Assembly: GCA_021818715.1 (NCBI GenBank)
Contig: JAKATN010000002.1
Location: forward strand, 88,285-152,284
Length of the DNA: 64,000 nucleotides
Direction: 5' to 3'
From: Thermoplasmata archaeon
GTDB lineage: Archaea > Thermoplasmatota > Thermoplasmata > Thermoplasmatales > Thermoplasmataceae
Below are positions 44,246-52,637 of the stretch, one piece after another. Within the stretch, counting starts at the first letter, position 1. Every line of letters starts with the position of its first letter. Position numbers and translations under genes: made by a program. Below the pieces are notes generated by a model. It saw only the letters and a list, made by a program, of their open reading frames with translations, had not been told where the DNA came from and ran no database searches.

Positions 44246-44356
44246 CCTGCCATAAGCGACCGCTTGATTTACCAGGCAAATTCCAAAATTGCTTCGAATG
44301 ACGGGAGTGGAATCGGCTTTTAGAAATGCTTAACTAATAAGTAATATTGTCAACCT

Positions 44357-44818
44357 ATGGAAGAACTGCTTAGACCAGGAACAAAGGCACCAGATTTCGA
44401 ATCAGTGGATCAGGATGGCAAGCACGTGAAACTGAGCAGCTTCAGGGGATCCCCGGTTGTTCTCTATTTTTATCCGAAGGATGATACTCCAGGATGCACC
44501 GCGGAAGCATGCAATTTCAGGGACAATTTCAGCCAGTTCAAGGAAAAGGGCATAACCGTGCTTGGAGTAAGCGTCGATAGCCAGAAATCGCACAAGAAGT
44601 TCCAGGAAAAATACAACCTGAATTTTACGCTTGTGGCCGATGACTCGAAAAAGATTGTCACTCAGTACGGGGTAAAGGGCATGACAGGGCATGCGAACAG
44701 GGTGACGTACCTGATAGACAGGGACGGTAAGATTGCCCACGTCTATGAAAAGGTCTCTCCAAAGGCCCATGGATCTGAAGTGCTGGAAAAGATGAAGGAA
44801 CTCAAACTTACGCCGTAA
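44357..44818 (+). CDS. Peroxiredoxin, BCP/PrxQ type
   Basis: A 153-residue thiol peroxidase. The peroxidatic Cys lies in PKDDTPGCTAEACNFRD, with a second Cys five residues later that forms the intramolecular disulfide in the PrxQ alpha-type. GVSVDSQKSHKKFQEKYNLNF and MTGHANRVTYLIDRDGKI are family-typical. It protects the cell against hydrogen and organic peroxides with electrons from a thioredoxin-like protein. It is preceded by an A/T-rich promoter region (ACTAATAAGTAATATTG) and is convergent with the ribosomal stalk operon. Confidence 0.93.
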   Translation: MEELLRPGTKAPDFESVDQDGKHVKLSSFRGSPVVLYFYPKDDTPGCTAEACNFRDNFSQFKEKGITVLGVSVDSQKSHKKFQEKYNLNFTLVADDSKKIVTQYGVKGMTGHANRVTYLIDRDGKIAHVYEKVSPKAHGSEVLEKMKELKLTP

Positions 44819-44867
44819 ACCCGGCGCTTCCCGCACTGAATCTCAAATCCGGTTGGATCAGTTATAG

Positions 44868-44886
44868 CGAATTCTCCCGGAATTCG
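44868..44886. terminator. Perfect inverted repeat between convergent genes
   Basis: CGAATTC and GAATTCG form a perfect 7 bp stem with a 5-base loop (TCCCG) in the short gap between the peroxiredoxin gene and the small membrane protein gene, whose transcripts converge here. A bidirectional terminator or RNA end structure is likely; on the minus strand it lies 14 nt after the stop codon. Confidence 0.4.
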
Positions 44887-44899
44887 GGCAAGTCTTTTA

Positions 44900-45079
44900 T
44901 TAAATGCCGCGCCCGGTAGAATCTTCGACATTCATTATTGTTATAAACACAGCTATGAAGAGCCAGATCACGGAGACTATTACCATAAGGATATCGACGT
45001 AGATGAACGAGAAAATTATAAAGAATAATGCCGGAATTATAAACTTCACGGCAAGAATATAGATTTTTGAAAGATCCAT
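44900..45079 (-). CDS. 59-residue membrane protein at the end of the ribosomal stalk operon
   Basis: A small open frame that is easily missed. It begins ATG at 45079, only 8 nt after the L12 stop codon, and encodes MDLSKIYILAVKFIIPALFF then further hydrophobic residues, an acidic break YVDIL and a second hydrophobic stretch, ending MNVEDSTGRGI. Two membrane helices of about 18-20 residues each are predicted (roughly residues 6-26 and 30-49). Close spacing means it is almost certainly co-transcribed and translated with rpl12. I know no function; a membrane-localised small protein co-regulated with the ribosome stalk is notable. Confidence 0.65.
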   Translation of the reverse strand: MDLSKIYILAVKFIIPALFFIIFSFIYVDILMVIVSVIWLFIAVFITIMNVEDSTGRGI

Positions 45080-45087
45080 TTCTCAGA

Positions 45088-45429
45088 TCATCCGAAAAGG
45101 GAACTCAGGCCTGCAAGCGCATCGTCCTCAGAGCCTTCCTGCTTCTTCTCTTCCTTAGGCTCCTCCTTCGCTTTCTTCCCGCCCTTCTTATCGCCCTCGT
45201 GAGGGGTCTCATGTGACTGAGCCTGGGCAGCGGGTGCTGCCGATACGGTTGCCGATGCGGCGTTTTTCAGAACCTCATCGATGTTCACGCCCTGCAGACT
45301 CGACACCATGGATTTAATCCTGGCCGCGTCCGCCTTCACGCCTGCTCCTTCAAGTACCTTCTTCAGTTTTGTTTCGTCTATCTCCGATCCCGCTGAATGC
45401 AGGAGCAGAGCTCCATATACATATTCCAT
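45088..45429 (-). CDS. rpl12: Archaeal ribosomal stalk protein L12 (aP1)
   Basis: A 113-residue stalk protein. The N-terminal dimerisation domain ([31 protein letters not shown]) is followed by an Ala-rich hinge, a highly charged Lys/Glu segment and the C-terminal tail [10 protein letters not shown] that recruits translation factors. It follows the L10 gene by 14 nt in the L11-L1-L10-L12 operon. The tail is nearly identical in kind to that of L10, as usual in archaea. Confidence 0.95.
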   Translation of the reverse strand: MEYVYGALLLHSAGSEIDETKLKKVLEGAGVKADAARIKSMVSSLQGVNIDEVLKNAASATVSAAPAAQAQSHETPHEGDKKGGKKAKEEPKEEKKQEGSEDDALAGLSSLFG

Positions 45430-45443
45430 TTTTCTCTCCTCTA

Positions 45444-46400
45444 TTATCCGAACAGAGCCCCTAGACCCTCAGATATCTGGTCGTCCATGTTCTCCTTTTT
45501 CTCCGGTTCCCTGTCCTTTTTAGCTTTAGGTTCCTCTGCCTTCTCCGGCGCGTCCTCTCCTGTGGAGACTACCGAACTGAGTGCAGCGGCATCCTTAATT
45601 GCTTTCAGTATAAATAACTCTATACTGCCCTCATCAACAACCCCGGCAGCAATTGCAAGCGACTCGGCATTTATCCTGGCCATGACGAGAAGTTCTGGAA
45701 CGATTTCCGGCACAATGAACTTCGAGGCAAGTGCAAGCTTCTTTGCTGTCACCAGCGCACGCGATACATCCTGCAGGACACTGGATGGAGTTATTGAGAG
45801 AGCACTTTCATCGAAGAATATGCCTTCGTACAGGGCACCCTTCATGTCTATGCCTACAGTGAGCGGGAAAATCTCCAGCTTTTTCAGCACCCCCGCCTTC
45901 TCCTTCGAGATGGTTTCTCCCTTCTTTACAAGAACTGAGTCTTTCTTGATTACAATCTTTCCCTTCTCGATTGCAGTCTGGAGCCCAACTTTCTGGAACT
46001 CGCTGACCATAGGGCCCGGAGGGAACGATGTTTCGCTTGCCTCTACGACTATGTCGTCCTCGGCAACCTCACCGCCTTTGGCGGGAGACTTCTGCTTGGT
46101 TTTTGAGAGCTTCTCGAACGTTGCGTTCGGAGAACGGTCTGTCGTGAGAATCGCCACCTGGCCTGAAATGAGTTCCCTCAGGTTCTCAAATCCCTTGACT
46201 CCGGACTTTTCAAGGGCCTTCCAGATTAGAGTTCCGCGCGTAACCTTGAGTTCCATTTCCCCGCGGAGGTCTCTCCTAATCTTCTGCAACTGATTGTTGC
46301 TGATTCCCTTGATGCCTACTATCGCAGAAACTTTCGACTTGGAAAGCCGATCTGAGAGATCGTCAACCAATTCAACTTTCCACTGTGCTGGTTTCCTCAT
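45444..46400 (-). CDS. rplP0: Ribosomal protein L10 / aP0 (stalk base)
   Basis: A 318-residue archaeal P0-type L10. The N-terminal RNA/L11-binding domain (about 1-110: [38 protein letters not shown]) is followed by the archaeal/eukaryotic insertion domain (about 110-190), the helical spine that binds L12 dimers, and a charged C-terminus ending EGLGALFG, matching the L12 tail. The start overlaps the L1 stop by 4 nt. A standard member of the stalk operon. Confidence 0.95.
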   Translation of the reverse strand: MRKPAQWKVELVDDLSDRLSKSKVSAIVGIKGISNNQLQKIRRDLRGEMELKVTRGTLIWKALEKSGVKGFENLRELISGQVAILTTDRSPNATFEKLSKTKQKSPAKGGEVAEDDIVVEASETSFPPGPMVSEFQKVGLQTAIEKGKIVIKKDSVLVKKGETISKEKAGVLKKLEIFPLTVGIDMKGALYEGIFFDESALSITPSSVLQDVSRALVTAKKLALASKFIVPEIVPELLVMARINAESLAIAAGVVDEGSIELFILKAIKDAAALSSVVSTGEDAPEKAEEPKAKKDREPEKKENMDDQISEGLGALFG

Positions 46401-47056
46401 TTGCGATCACCAATGTCTAGTTTGACAGCCTTTCCCATTGTGGTCTTTACGAAAATTGATTCTATGTTTCCATACCCCTTTTCAAGTTTGGTAACGAGCC
46501 TTCTTATCACCGCATTTATGTTTTCCTCAAGATCCTCGTCCTTCATGTCCCTGGTACCGACCGGTACGTGGAATGTCCTCTTGTCACGGCTTCTTGCCCT
46601 TACGGTTTTACCAAGGCTGGAGATCATGGCAACAGGATCCTGGCCTGGCGGGATTGGCTTAGGTATCTTCCCTCTCGGCCCGAGTATCTGACCCAGCGAC
46701 TTACCAATGGAAGCCATCAATGTGGATTCGGCTATGAAAAAGTCAATTTTTTCGACAAGCTTCTTGAACTCTTTCTTGTCCTCAAGGAACTTATTGATGT
46801 CTTCAGGCCCGTAGACGGCTTTTGTGGCCTTCTTAGCCTTCTCCTTGAGTTCTGACGTGCCAAAAACTGCCACGGAAATGTCTTTCCCCCTTCCCTTGGG
46901 CAGCACAATCTCTTCATTTACCCTGTTCTTGGGATCAGAAAGATCAAGATCCTTCAGATTGATTGCAAGCTCTATGCTCTCCCTGAATTTCCTTTCAGGC
47001 GACTGCTTCTTTATTTCTTCAATTGTTTTTGAAATGCCATCTTCCGGCAAATGCAT
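46397..47056 (-). CDS. rpl1: Ribosomal protein L1
   Basis: A 219-residue L1, part of the mobile L1 stalk next to the tRNA exit site. Family features include VNEEIVLPKGRGKDISVAVFG, the central GPRGKIPKPIPPGQDP motif, and the C-terminal DLEENINAVIRRLVTKLEKGYGNIESIFVKTTMGKAVKLD. In some archaea L1 represses its own operon by binding the mRNA; no clear L1-like RNA site was identified here by eye. Located 40 nt after the L11 gene. Confidence 0.95.
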   Translation of the reverse strand: MHLPEDGISKTIEEIKKQSPERKFRESIELAINLKDLDLSDPKNRVNEEIVLPKGRGKDISVAVFGTSELKEKAKKATKAVYGPEDINKFLEDKKEFKKLVEKIDFFIAESTLMASIGKSLGQILGPRGKIPKPIPPGQDPVAMISSLGKTVRARSRDKRTFHVPVGTRDMKDEDLEENINAVIRRLVTKLEKGYGNIESIFVKTTMGKAVKLDIGDRK

Positions 47057-47096
47057 TACCTCCGTAGTCCGTGCGAGATATACTCTCTCCTACAGG

Positions 47097-47567
47097 TCAG
47101 AGTTTGATTGACCCGCTCATAATAAGCTTTTGCACTTCCTTGGGGTCTTTACCTTCAACGTTGACCCCCATCGACACGCATGTCCCAAGGACCTCCATTA
47201 CAGCCCCCCTGAGATCGTATGATAGCATTGACGTCATCTTGGAAGCAGCCACTTTCTTGATGACTTCGAGGGAAGCGTCAGCAGCGATTTTCTCCTTCTT
47301 GTTTCCGGACGCGCTCTCGATTCCAAGTTCCTTCTTGAGTAGGGCAGAGGTTGGCGGCACTCCCACCTTAATCTCGTATTTCTTCGAAGCTGGATCGGTG
47401 ATTATGACCGATATTGGAACCTGCATTCCTGCAAATGCCTTGGTCTTCTCGTTGATATCCTTGATTACCTGGCCAAGATTTAATCCAAGCGGGCCAAGTG
47501 CAGGGCCAAGCGGTGCACCTGCTGAGGCCTTGCCCCCTTCTACCATTGTATTTACTGTTTGCGGCAT
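47097..47567 (-). CDS. rpl11: Ribosomal protein L11
   Basis: A 156-residue L11, first gene of the stalk operon. The N-terminal domain shows MVEGGKASAGAPLGPALGPLGLNLGQVIKDINEKT and the C-terminal rRNA-binding domain follows (VGVPPTSALLKKELGIES, MLSYDLRGAVMEVLGTCVSMGVNVEGKDPKEVQ). The ATG at 47567 (MPQTVNTMVEGGKA) is chosen; a GTG three codons upstream also fits the frame. The operon promoter lies in the roughly 180 bp shared with the divergent trypco2-like gene. Confidence 0.95.
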   Translation of the reverse strand: MPQTVNTMVEGGKASAGAPLGPALGPLGLNLGQVIKDINEKTKAFAGMQVPISVIITDPASKKYEIKVGVPPTSALLKKELGIESASGNKKEKIAADASLEVIKKVAASKMTSMLSYDLRGAVMEVLGTCVSMGVNVEGKDPKEVQKLIMSGSIKL

Positions 47568-47748
47568 GTTGAACACTAGTTTGAAGTGAAGCCTGTAATT
47601 GATCCGCTTTAATATTACTTTTGAAAGGAGAGGGCGTTGGCGAATTCACATTGCATGACAATGTTTAACGCCTGAGCAGTAAAAGGTACACCGTTTAGGC
47701 GTGCATACCAAAAGTTTAGATACAGATCAACAGTATTATATTATAAAA

Positions 47749-48087
47749 ATGGACAATGAGGAAAATTTAGGAATTTACGATGTTGTCAACAAACTGAAAG
47801 AAGAGATTAAGAAACTGGAAGATCAGAAAAAAGACAATCACCTTTTTAAAATCGATAAGGTGACAGTACAGTTATCTGTAGCGGTCGATAAACATGTGGG
47901 AGGAGGAGTGGACGTCTGGGTGTTCCGTGCAGGAGGGCTCTTCAAAAAAGAAAACACGCACACAATTACCCTGGAATTATCCCCGCTGGACGATGCGCAA
48001 GTTGCGGTGGCGGACATAGGTAAACCATCGCCGATCGAACTAGAAAGGGGGAGTGCAGGCAACAATTCAGAGAAGAAAAAAAGGTAA
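47749..48087 (+). CDS. Trypco2-like (trypsin-co-occurring domain 2) protein
   Basis: A 112-residue protein that reads as a stand-alone trypco2 domain: an N-terminal helix (LGIYDVVNKLKEEIKKLEDQKKDN) then FKIDKVTVQLSVAVDKHVGGGVDVWVFRAGG and HTITLELSPLDDAQVAV, followed by a basic tail. In bacteria this domain is found with trypsin-like proteases and NTP-driven effectors in conflict systems. None of those partners is adjacent here. The coding region is more AT-rich than its neighbours, suggesting acquisition. ATG 47749 is chosen as it gives the family N-terminus; the frame is open to 47701. The family call is by eye. Confidence 0.6.
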   Translation: MDNEENLGIYDVVNKLKEEIKKLEDQKKDNHLFKIDKVTVQLSVAVDKHVGGGVDVWVFRAGGLFKKENTHTITLELSPLDDAQVAVADIGKPSPIELERGSAGNNSEKKKR

Positions 48088-48497
48088 AAAGGGAAATAAG
48101 AAGAAATAAAGGAATGCCAAACGTCCTGAACTATCTTGACTGGCAAAATTGCTGTATCGCCAGGCATGCTCTCATTGCTACCTATTCCTGCGATCCTTTA
48201 TCAACGGAGTTCTGCAGGCTCACCCGATATTCACGGGATCTCTGTCTCTCTTGTCGAAAATGTTCCATTCCAGCCGGCTGCCGATAACACAGCTGGAAGA
48301 ATTACGATATTGTGAAATGCCTTCGTGCCAAATGTCGTCATGCTCAGAATCCAGCCTCCAGCAAGTTCCCTTTGCTCACTGTTCTCGAACAGGGAAGTGT
48401 GGACAGATGCGCCCCTATCGTCCCTGGTCAGCCATTTTTCTACAGTTTCGATGCACCAGGCATCTGTTAATATATGCGATAGATACATGCCGTAGAC
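48088..48497. other. 410 bp stretch without a supported gene
   Basis: Between the trypco2-like gene and the ComB-like gene. A minus-strand frame of 103 codons (48231-48542) has protein-like composition but overlaps the ComB-like start and matches no family I know. The last part holds a TATA-like TTAATATATGCG (about 48467-48478), about 26 nt upstream of the TTG start of the next gene, which is its likely promoter. Confidence 0.4.
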
Positions 48498-49151
48498 TTG
48501 AAGATAAGCATTGTCGAGGGTAGAAAGGATATCATCCCGCATGCGGAAGCATATGCGCTTATAGATATCTTCAGATCCACATCAACCATACCATTGCTGT
48601 TAAGGAATGGTGCAAGCAAAGTCGTACCGGTCTTCCGCCTGAACACCGCCAGGGCAATGATGAAGAGGAATCCTGATTTTATTGCGGTTGGAGAGAGATA
48701 CGGATTCAAGATACCCCAGTTTGATTACGGAAATTCGCCTGCAGACATACTCAAGCACTCTTTTGAGGGGAAATCCATCCTGTTCACTTCAACGAACTGC
48801 ACCAGGGTGCTTGAAAGAATGAGGGAAAGGGACAATATTTTCGTAACATCATTCGTCAACTTCACTGCGACATACGAGCACCTGATCGGGTTTGACGACA
48901 TCGCAATCGTAATGTCCGGCAGGCCTGACGGCAGTGCAGATGAAGACCAGATATTCGCTCTGTTCCTTGAGCAGAAGCTGAAGGGAAAGGATGTTGAACC
49001 AGCCTCCTTTATAGAGATGGCAAGAAAATCCAATGGCGCAAGGAGGCTCAAGCTGATAGGCTACGGAAGGGACGTGATTCCAGCCACAACAATGGATACA
49101 GTCAGGTCCGCCGCCGTTTACCAGAACGACAGGATTGTCACAGCGAAATAA
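48498..49151 (+). CDS. ComB-like (2-phosphosulfolactate phosphatase family) protein
   Basis: A 217-residue protein with the ComB pattern: YALIDIFRSTSTIPLLLRNGA, AVGERYGFKIPQFDYGNSP, ILFTSTNCTRVLERM, and an acidic SGRPDGSADEDQIF segment where ComB has its metal-binding Glu/Asp. ComB makes sulfolactate on the way to coenzyme M in methanogens; in a non-methanogen the substrate is probably another phosphate ester, so no symbol is given. The start is a TTG at 48498, supported by a TATA-like element about 26 nt upstream (leaderless). Its 3' end overlaps the convergent MptE gene by 14 nt. Confidence 0.8.
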   Translation: MKISIVEGRKDIIPHAEAYALIDIFRSTSTIPLLLRNGASKVVPVFRLNTARAMMKRNPDFIAVGERYGFKIPQFDYGNSPADILKHSFEGKSILFTSTNCTRVLERMRERDNIFVTSFVNFTATYEHLIGFDDIAIVMSGRPDGSADEDQIFALFLEQKLKGKDVEPASFIEMARKSNGARRLKLIGYGRDVIPATTMDTVRSAAVYQNDRIVTAK

Positions 49152-49818
49152 CCTCTCCTTCCAGCATGGAGGTATTCCGCTGTTTTGCTAGTTCTTCCAG
49201 GAATCTCCGCGCCCATCGGAGCTTCTTCAGTTTTCTTGCCTGGTTGCCAAACGGCTTGGGCACGGGATTATCAAACCTGAACCCGTAGATCGTAATAGAT
49301 TCCGATCGATAATGATCTGCAATGAATGCCGACCTGTCCCCATCGGTGAAACCCCCAAAGTCAAAAAGATCGTAGGTCTCCGTGGACTGGCATGTGAACA
49401 GCGTCCTCTCACCGAATAGCGGCATGTTGCTCTTCACTTTCTCAAGGTTGTCCCCGTGCACGTGCACAAATAGGAAAGACCCGTTCCTCTGGCAGAAAAG
49501 AATTTCCTGCAAAGGACCATCCAGATCGGTGACGATGACGTCCGGCAGTGAATTCATCACCAGGAATCTGGAAATCCCTGAATCCGCGACAATCTTCAAT
49601 CCATACCCGGATATGTCCCTGACCACATAGGGGGCCGGCCCGAATATGGCAACGTCTCCCCTCCCCCATAAATCCGGCAGGTTCTGTCTGAACCCATGCT
49701 TCTCTGCAAGCTCACTGACCTCAAGTGCAGCTTCCCTGTCAAGTGCAGGATCTATTCCGAGGTCAAGGAAACATTCTTCCCTCAGTTTGAGAATTATCTC
49801 CCCGGCATAGCTTGGCAT
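49138..49818 (-). CDS. mptE: Archaeal 6-hydroxymethylpterin pyrophosphokinase MptE-like
   Basis: A 226-residue protein of the DUF115/MptE family, which activates 6-hydroxymethyl-7,8-dihydropterin with ATP in archaeal pterin (folate or methanopterin) synthesis. Signatures: IFGPAPYVVRDISGYGLKIVADSGISRFL, LPDVIVTDLDGPLQEI, FVHVHGDNLEKV and FGGFTDGDRSAFIADHY. The ATG at 49818 overlaps the upstream DUF373 stop codon by one base (TGATG), so the two genes are coupled. Its product supports the folate-type cofactor used by the PurH, PurN, FtcD and SHMT enzymes of this window. Confidence 0.87.
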   Translation of the reverse strand: MPSYAGEIILKLREECFLDLGIDPALDREAALEVSELAEKHGFRQNLPDLWGRGDVAIFGPAPYVVRDISGYGLKIVADSGISRFLVMNSLPDVIVTDLDGPLQEILFCQRNGSFLFVHVHGDNLEKVKSNMPLFGERTLFTCQSTETYDLFDFGGFTDGDRSAFIADHYRSESITIYGFRFDNPVPKPFGNQARKLKKLRWARRFLEELAKQRNTSMLEGEVISL

Positions 49819-50966
49819 CACTTCTCCTCAAAGAGCGATGTGGGCGACTGTTCTATCGCGGTTACGCTGATGATGTCGTTGTAGTACCTGTTGATGAGCG
49901 AGGAAAGAATTGCAAGCACGACGCCGAGTATCATTATCGTGAGGTTGATCACCGCGTCGGAAAAAGTGGTGTAGCTGAATATGAACCTCACGTAGTTGAT
50001 CATCCCGTAGACGACCATTCCTATCGCGAGTGAGAAAAGTAGACCGTAAAGTATCCCGCTTATTCCGGTCTTGCCGCTCACAATCAGCTCCACGCCCTGC
50101 CCAAGCTCTATGGCGGCCACAGACCCGTATATCCACCATATGTAGAGGGAGAAGAAAACCAGTACCTTGTTGAACAGCGGCCCGGGAAGGCTGGATACCT
50201 GAACAACTCCCGAAGCAATGCCTGCCAGCAGGAGCGAGATTGAAACCACGTAAGACAGGAACGAAATCCTCGTCTCCCTCGCGTAGGTCCTGAGCGAGGA
50301 AATGGAATTCTTCATCTTTTGCACAAGGTCCACTCCCATTTCCACCAGGTATGCCCCCAGCACGATGGCCACGAAAGTGATCGCGCCATTGCCCGGGGAA
50401 ACCGAGTACCCGTTGAACAGGAATACAGAATAGAGAATGAATACAAGTGATACCACACCATAGGTGAGGAAGACAAGCCCGATCGGAACCACGAACTTGC
50501 TCATGAACTTCTTGTCCTTTATCGCGTTTACGATATAGTAGTACAGAGATTCGATGTTCTGGTTATGCCTGACGAGTATGTGCTTTACGTACCTTATCTT
50601 GAACCTTGAAAGGATCAGCGGAACTATGTAGTCGTCTTCCGCCCCGTCCGTAACGAGTATGGCATCCGAGAATCTCCCGAAATTCCCAAGCTCGTCCAGC
50701 TGCCTGCCGAGTTCGGTATCGGAGACCGCGCCAACGTCACTCTTTCCGGTGATAAGGGCAATTTCCACATCCTCGTTCTTTTTCCTCATCTCCTCATACA
50801 GCTTGATCGCGCCAAAAAGAGCGTTGGCATCGGAATCTTCTGGGTCGGCAGATATCAGTTTGAGAGCTGCGTCGTAACAGTCAGCATATCCCGTAACAGG
50901 GCCCTTTACGCCCGCTTTTTCCCCGAAATCGTCGTCTCTGTCAACGTTTAGAATGAGAGTGGTCAT
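49818..50966 (-). CDS. DUF373 family membrane protein
   Basis: A 382-residue protein: an N-terminal soluble domain (about 1-150) beginning LILNVDRDDDFGEKAGVKGPVTG, with IALITGKSDVGAVSDTELGRQLDEL and ILVTDGAEDDYIVPLI, then five to seven membrane helices (about 160-360). This matches archaeal DUF373, function unknown; the N-terminal domain looks like an alpha/beta domain with acidic clusters. It is translationally coupled to mptE, suggesting a membrane-associated role that may or may not be linked to pterin synthesis. Confidence 0.85.
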   Translation of the reverse strand: MTTLILNVDRDDDFGEKAGVKGPVTGYADCYDAALKLISADPEDSDANALFGAIKLYEEMRKKNEDVEIALITGKSDVGAVSDTELGRQLDELGNFGRFSDAILVTDGAEDDYIVPLILSRFKIRYVKHILVRHNQNIESLYYYIVNAIKDKKFMSKFVVPIGLVFLTYGVVSLVFILYSVFLFNGYSVSPGNGAITFVAIVLGAYLVEMGVDLVQKMKNSISSLRTYARETRISFLSYVVSISLLLAGIASGVVQVSSLPGPLFNKVLVFFSLYIWWIYGSVAAIELGQGVELIVSGKTGISGILYGLLFSLAIGMVVYGMINYVRFIFSYTTFSDAVINLTIMILGVVLAILSSLINRYYNDIISVTAIEQSPTSLFEEK

Positions 50967-51221
50967 CCAGTACCTTTTCGGATAGAAATTGAATCCCGCA
51001 TATTAATAGGTGAGCCTGCCCGTCATGTGTTCTTAAAAATGCGGCAATACATGATCAGATTACGCATTTCAGAGCCAACACGGGTGCGCAATCAGCACTA
51101 TCTTATGATCAAGAGAGAAAACAGGGAGAAATGATGCCTTCACGGAAACATGCGAAAAGGATGTGGCAGGCTCACTCGAATGGACCTGCCTTTAATGAAA
51201 TGGCGGAAAAAACTGGAGGGT

Positions 51222-51437
51222 TTATTTGATCAGGTAGTAACCGGCGCTTTTCTGTCTTGCGACCCTCTTGGCATATCCCTTGCTGACCAGATCCTGCAGG
51301 GAAGAGGCAACTATTGCCTTGCCCACGCCGGAGGCCTTCATTATGTCATCCGCTGTTTTCAGCTTGTCTTCAGACGTCGCGCCCAGCTTCTTTATAGCAT
51401 CGTAGATCTTCTGCGAGTTTGGAGATAGATCCCCCAT
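51222..51437 (-). CDS. Small winged-helix-type DNA-binding protein
   Basis: A 71-residue protein (MGDLSPNSQKIYDAIKKLGATSEDKLKTADDIMKASGVGKAIVASSLQDLVSKGYAKRVARQKSAGYYLIK) whose helix-helix-helix-wing pattern, DDIMKASGVGKAIVASSLQDLVSKGYAKRVA then a basic hairpin, matches small archaeal MarR/wHTH proteins. ATG 51437 is chosen; a GTG six codons upstream is in frame. A strong TATA-like stretch (TATATATATTTTTAAA on this strand) lies about 30-35 nt upstream. It diverges from the HMG-CoA synthase operon and may be a chromatin-type or specific regulator. Confidence 0.7.
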   Translation of the reverse strand: MGDLSPNSQKIYDAIKKLGATSEDKLKTADDIMKASGVGKAIVASSLQDLVSKGYAKRVARQKSAGYYLIK

Positions 51438-51581
51438 TGTTACACCAGTAAGCACGTTAAGCGTTTAAAAATATATATAGGTATGTAATTATAGCTGCAG
51501 AGATATATGAATCTTCGACAGTTGTCGACATTCAATTAGTTAGTTTTTAATATGTGCTAGGGCTGGCTCCTAGGCTGTAAT

Positions 51582-52637
51582 ATGTCAGGAATAGTAAGTT
51601 ACGGGAGCTATATCCCAAAATACAGGATTAAACCGGACGAGATCGCCAGGGTGTGGGGCGAGGATGCCGACAGCATCAGAACGGGGATCAACATCCTCAG
51701 CAAATCTGTCCCTTCCCCAGACGAGGACGTTGCAACAATTTCCGTCGAGGCCGCGAGAAATGCGGTCAGGAGGGGTAAGGTAAATGCCGGGGACATCGGG
51801 GCAATATACGTTGGATCCGAATCCCATCCATACGCGGTAAAGCCTACCGCAACCATAGTCGCTTCGGCAATAGGCGCCGATTTCAGCCTGTTTTCCGCCG
51901 ACTATGAATTTGCGTGCAAGGCAGGCACTGCCGGGATGCAGAACGTGAAGGCCATGGTGGATTCAGGCATGATCAAGCTGGGAATGGCAATCGGCGCAGA
52001 CACCTCCCAGGGAGCACCGGGCGATGCACTGGAATATTCCGCATCTGCAGGCGGCACTGCCATGATCCTTGGAAAGGAGAATGTCATAGCCGAAATCAAC
52101 TCCACCCTTTCCGTCACATCAGACACGCCGGATTTCTGGAGGAGGGAAGGACAGCCGTACCCTACGCATGGAGAGAGATTTACGGGGGAACCGGCTTATT
52201 TCAGGCACACGATAAACGCCTCAAAGATGCTGATGGAAAGGATGGGAACAAAGCCGTCAGATTACACTTACGCGGTGTTTCACCAGCCCAACGGAAAATT
52301 CCCCACAAGGGCCGCAAAGACCCTGGGCTTCAGCGAACAGCAGTTCAAGGACGGCCTTCTCACACCGGTGATAGGAAACACCTATTCCGGATCGATGATG
52401 ACCGGACTTTCGGCAATACTTGACAAGGCCGCACCCAGTGACAGAATACTTGCAGTGTCATTCGGGTCCGGGGCAGGATCGGATGCTTTCGACATCACAG
52501 TCACTAAGAACATAGAGAAGATGGACCGAGAATCCGCGCCGACAATCAAGAAGATGCTTTCGGACGTGAAGTGGCTGGATTACGCCATCTATGCGAAGTT
52601 CAAGAAGAAGATAATCGTGGGTGATGCTGTTGAGTGA
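51582..52637 (+). CDS. Archaeal hydroxymethylglutaryl-CoA synthase
   Basis: Condenses acetoacetyl-CoA with acetyl-CoA to HMG-CoA, the committed step towards mevalonate and archaeal isoprenoid lipids. A 351-residue archaeal-type enzyme with the catalytic Glu80 ([10 protein letters not shown]), nucleophilic Cys112 (YEFACKAGT) and His234 ([11 protein letters not shown]) all present. It is followed, with a 14 nt overlap, by a thiolase-like gene and a DUF35 gene: the arrangement known to form a channelling thiolase/HMG-CoA synthase/DUF35 complex in archaea. A TATA-like TTTTTAATATG lies about 31 nt upstream of the ATG. Confidence 0.94.
   Translation: MSGIVSYGSYIPKYRIKPDEIARVWGEDADSIRTGINILSKSVPSPDEDVATISVEAARNAVRRGKVNAGDIGAIYVGSESHPYAVKPTATIVASAIGADFSLFSADYEFACKAGTAGMQNVKAMVDSGMIKLGMAIGADTSQGAPGDALEYSASAGGTAMILGKENVIAEINSTLSVTSDTPDFWRREGQPYPTHGERFTGEPAYFRHTINASKMLMERMGTKPSDYTYAVFHQPNGKFPTRAAKTLGFSEQQFKDGLLTPVIGNTYSGSMMTGLSAILDKAAPSDRILAVSFGSGAGSDAFDITVTKNIEKMDRESAPTIKKMLSDVKWLDYAIYAKFKKKIIVGDAVE

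Noticed and set aside
45397..46293. 298-codon plus-strand frame over the ribosomal L10/L12 genes
   Set aside because: Entirely antisense to two certain ribosomal protein genes; Ser/Phe-rich shadow translation.
46397..47096. L1 autoregulatory RNA site in the stalk operon
   Set aside because: No convincing kink-turn-like L1-binding motif could be identified by eye, so none is annotated.
48231..48542. Minus-strand frame of 103 codons with protein-like composition
   Set aside because: It overlaps the start of the better supported ComB-like gene, has no promoter-like element and no recognisable motif.
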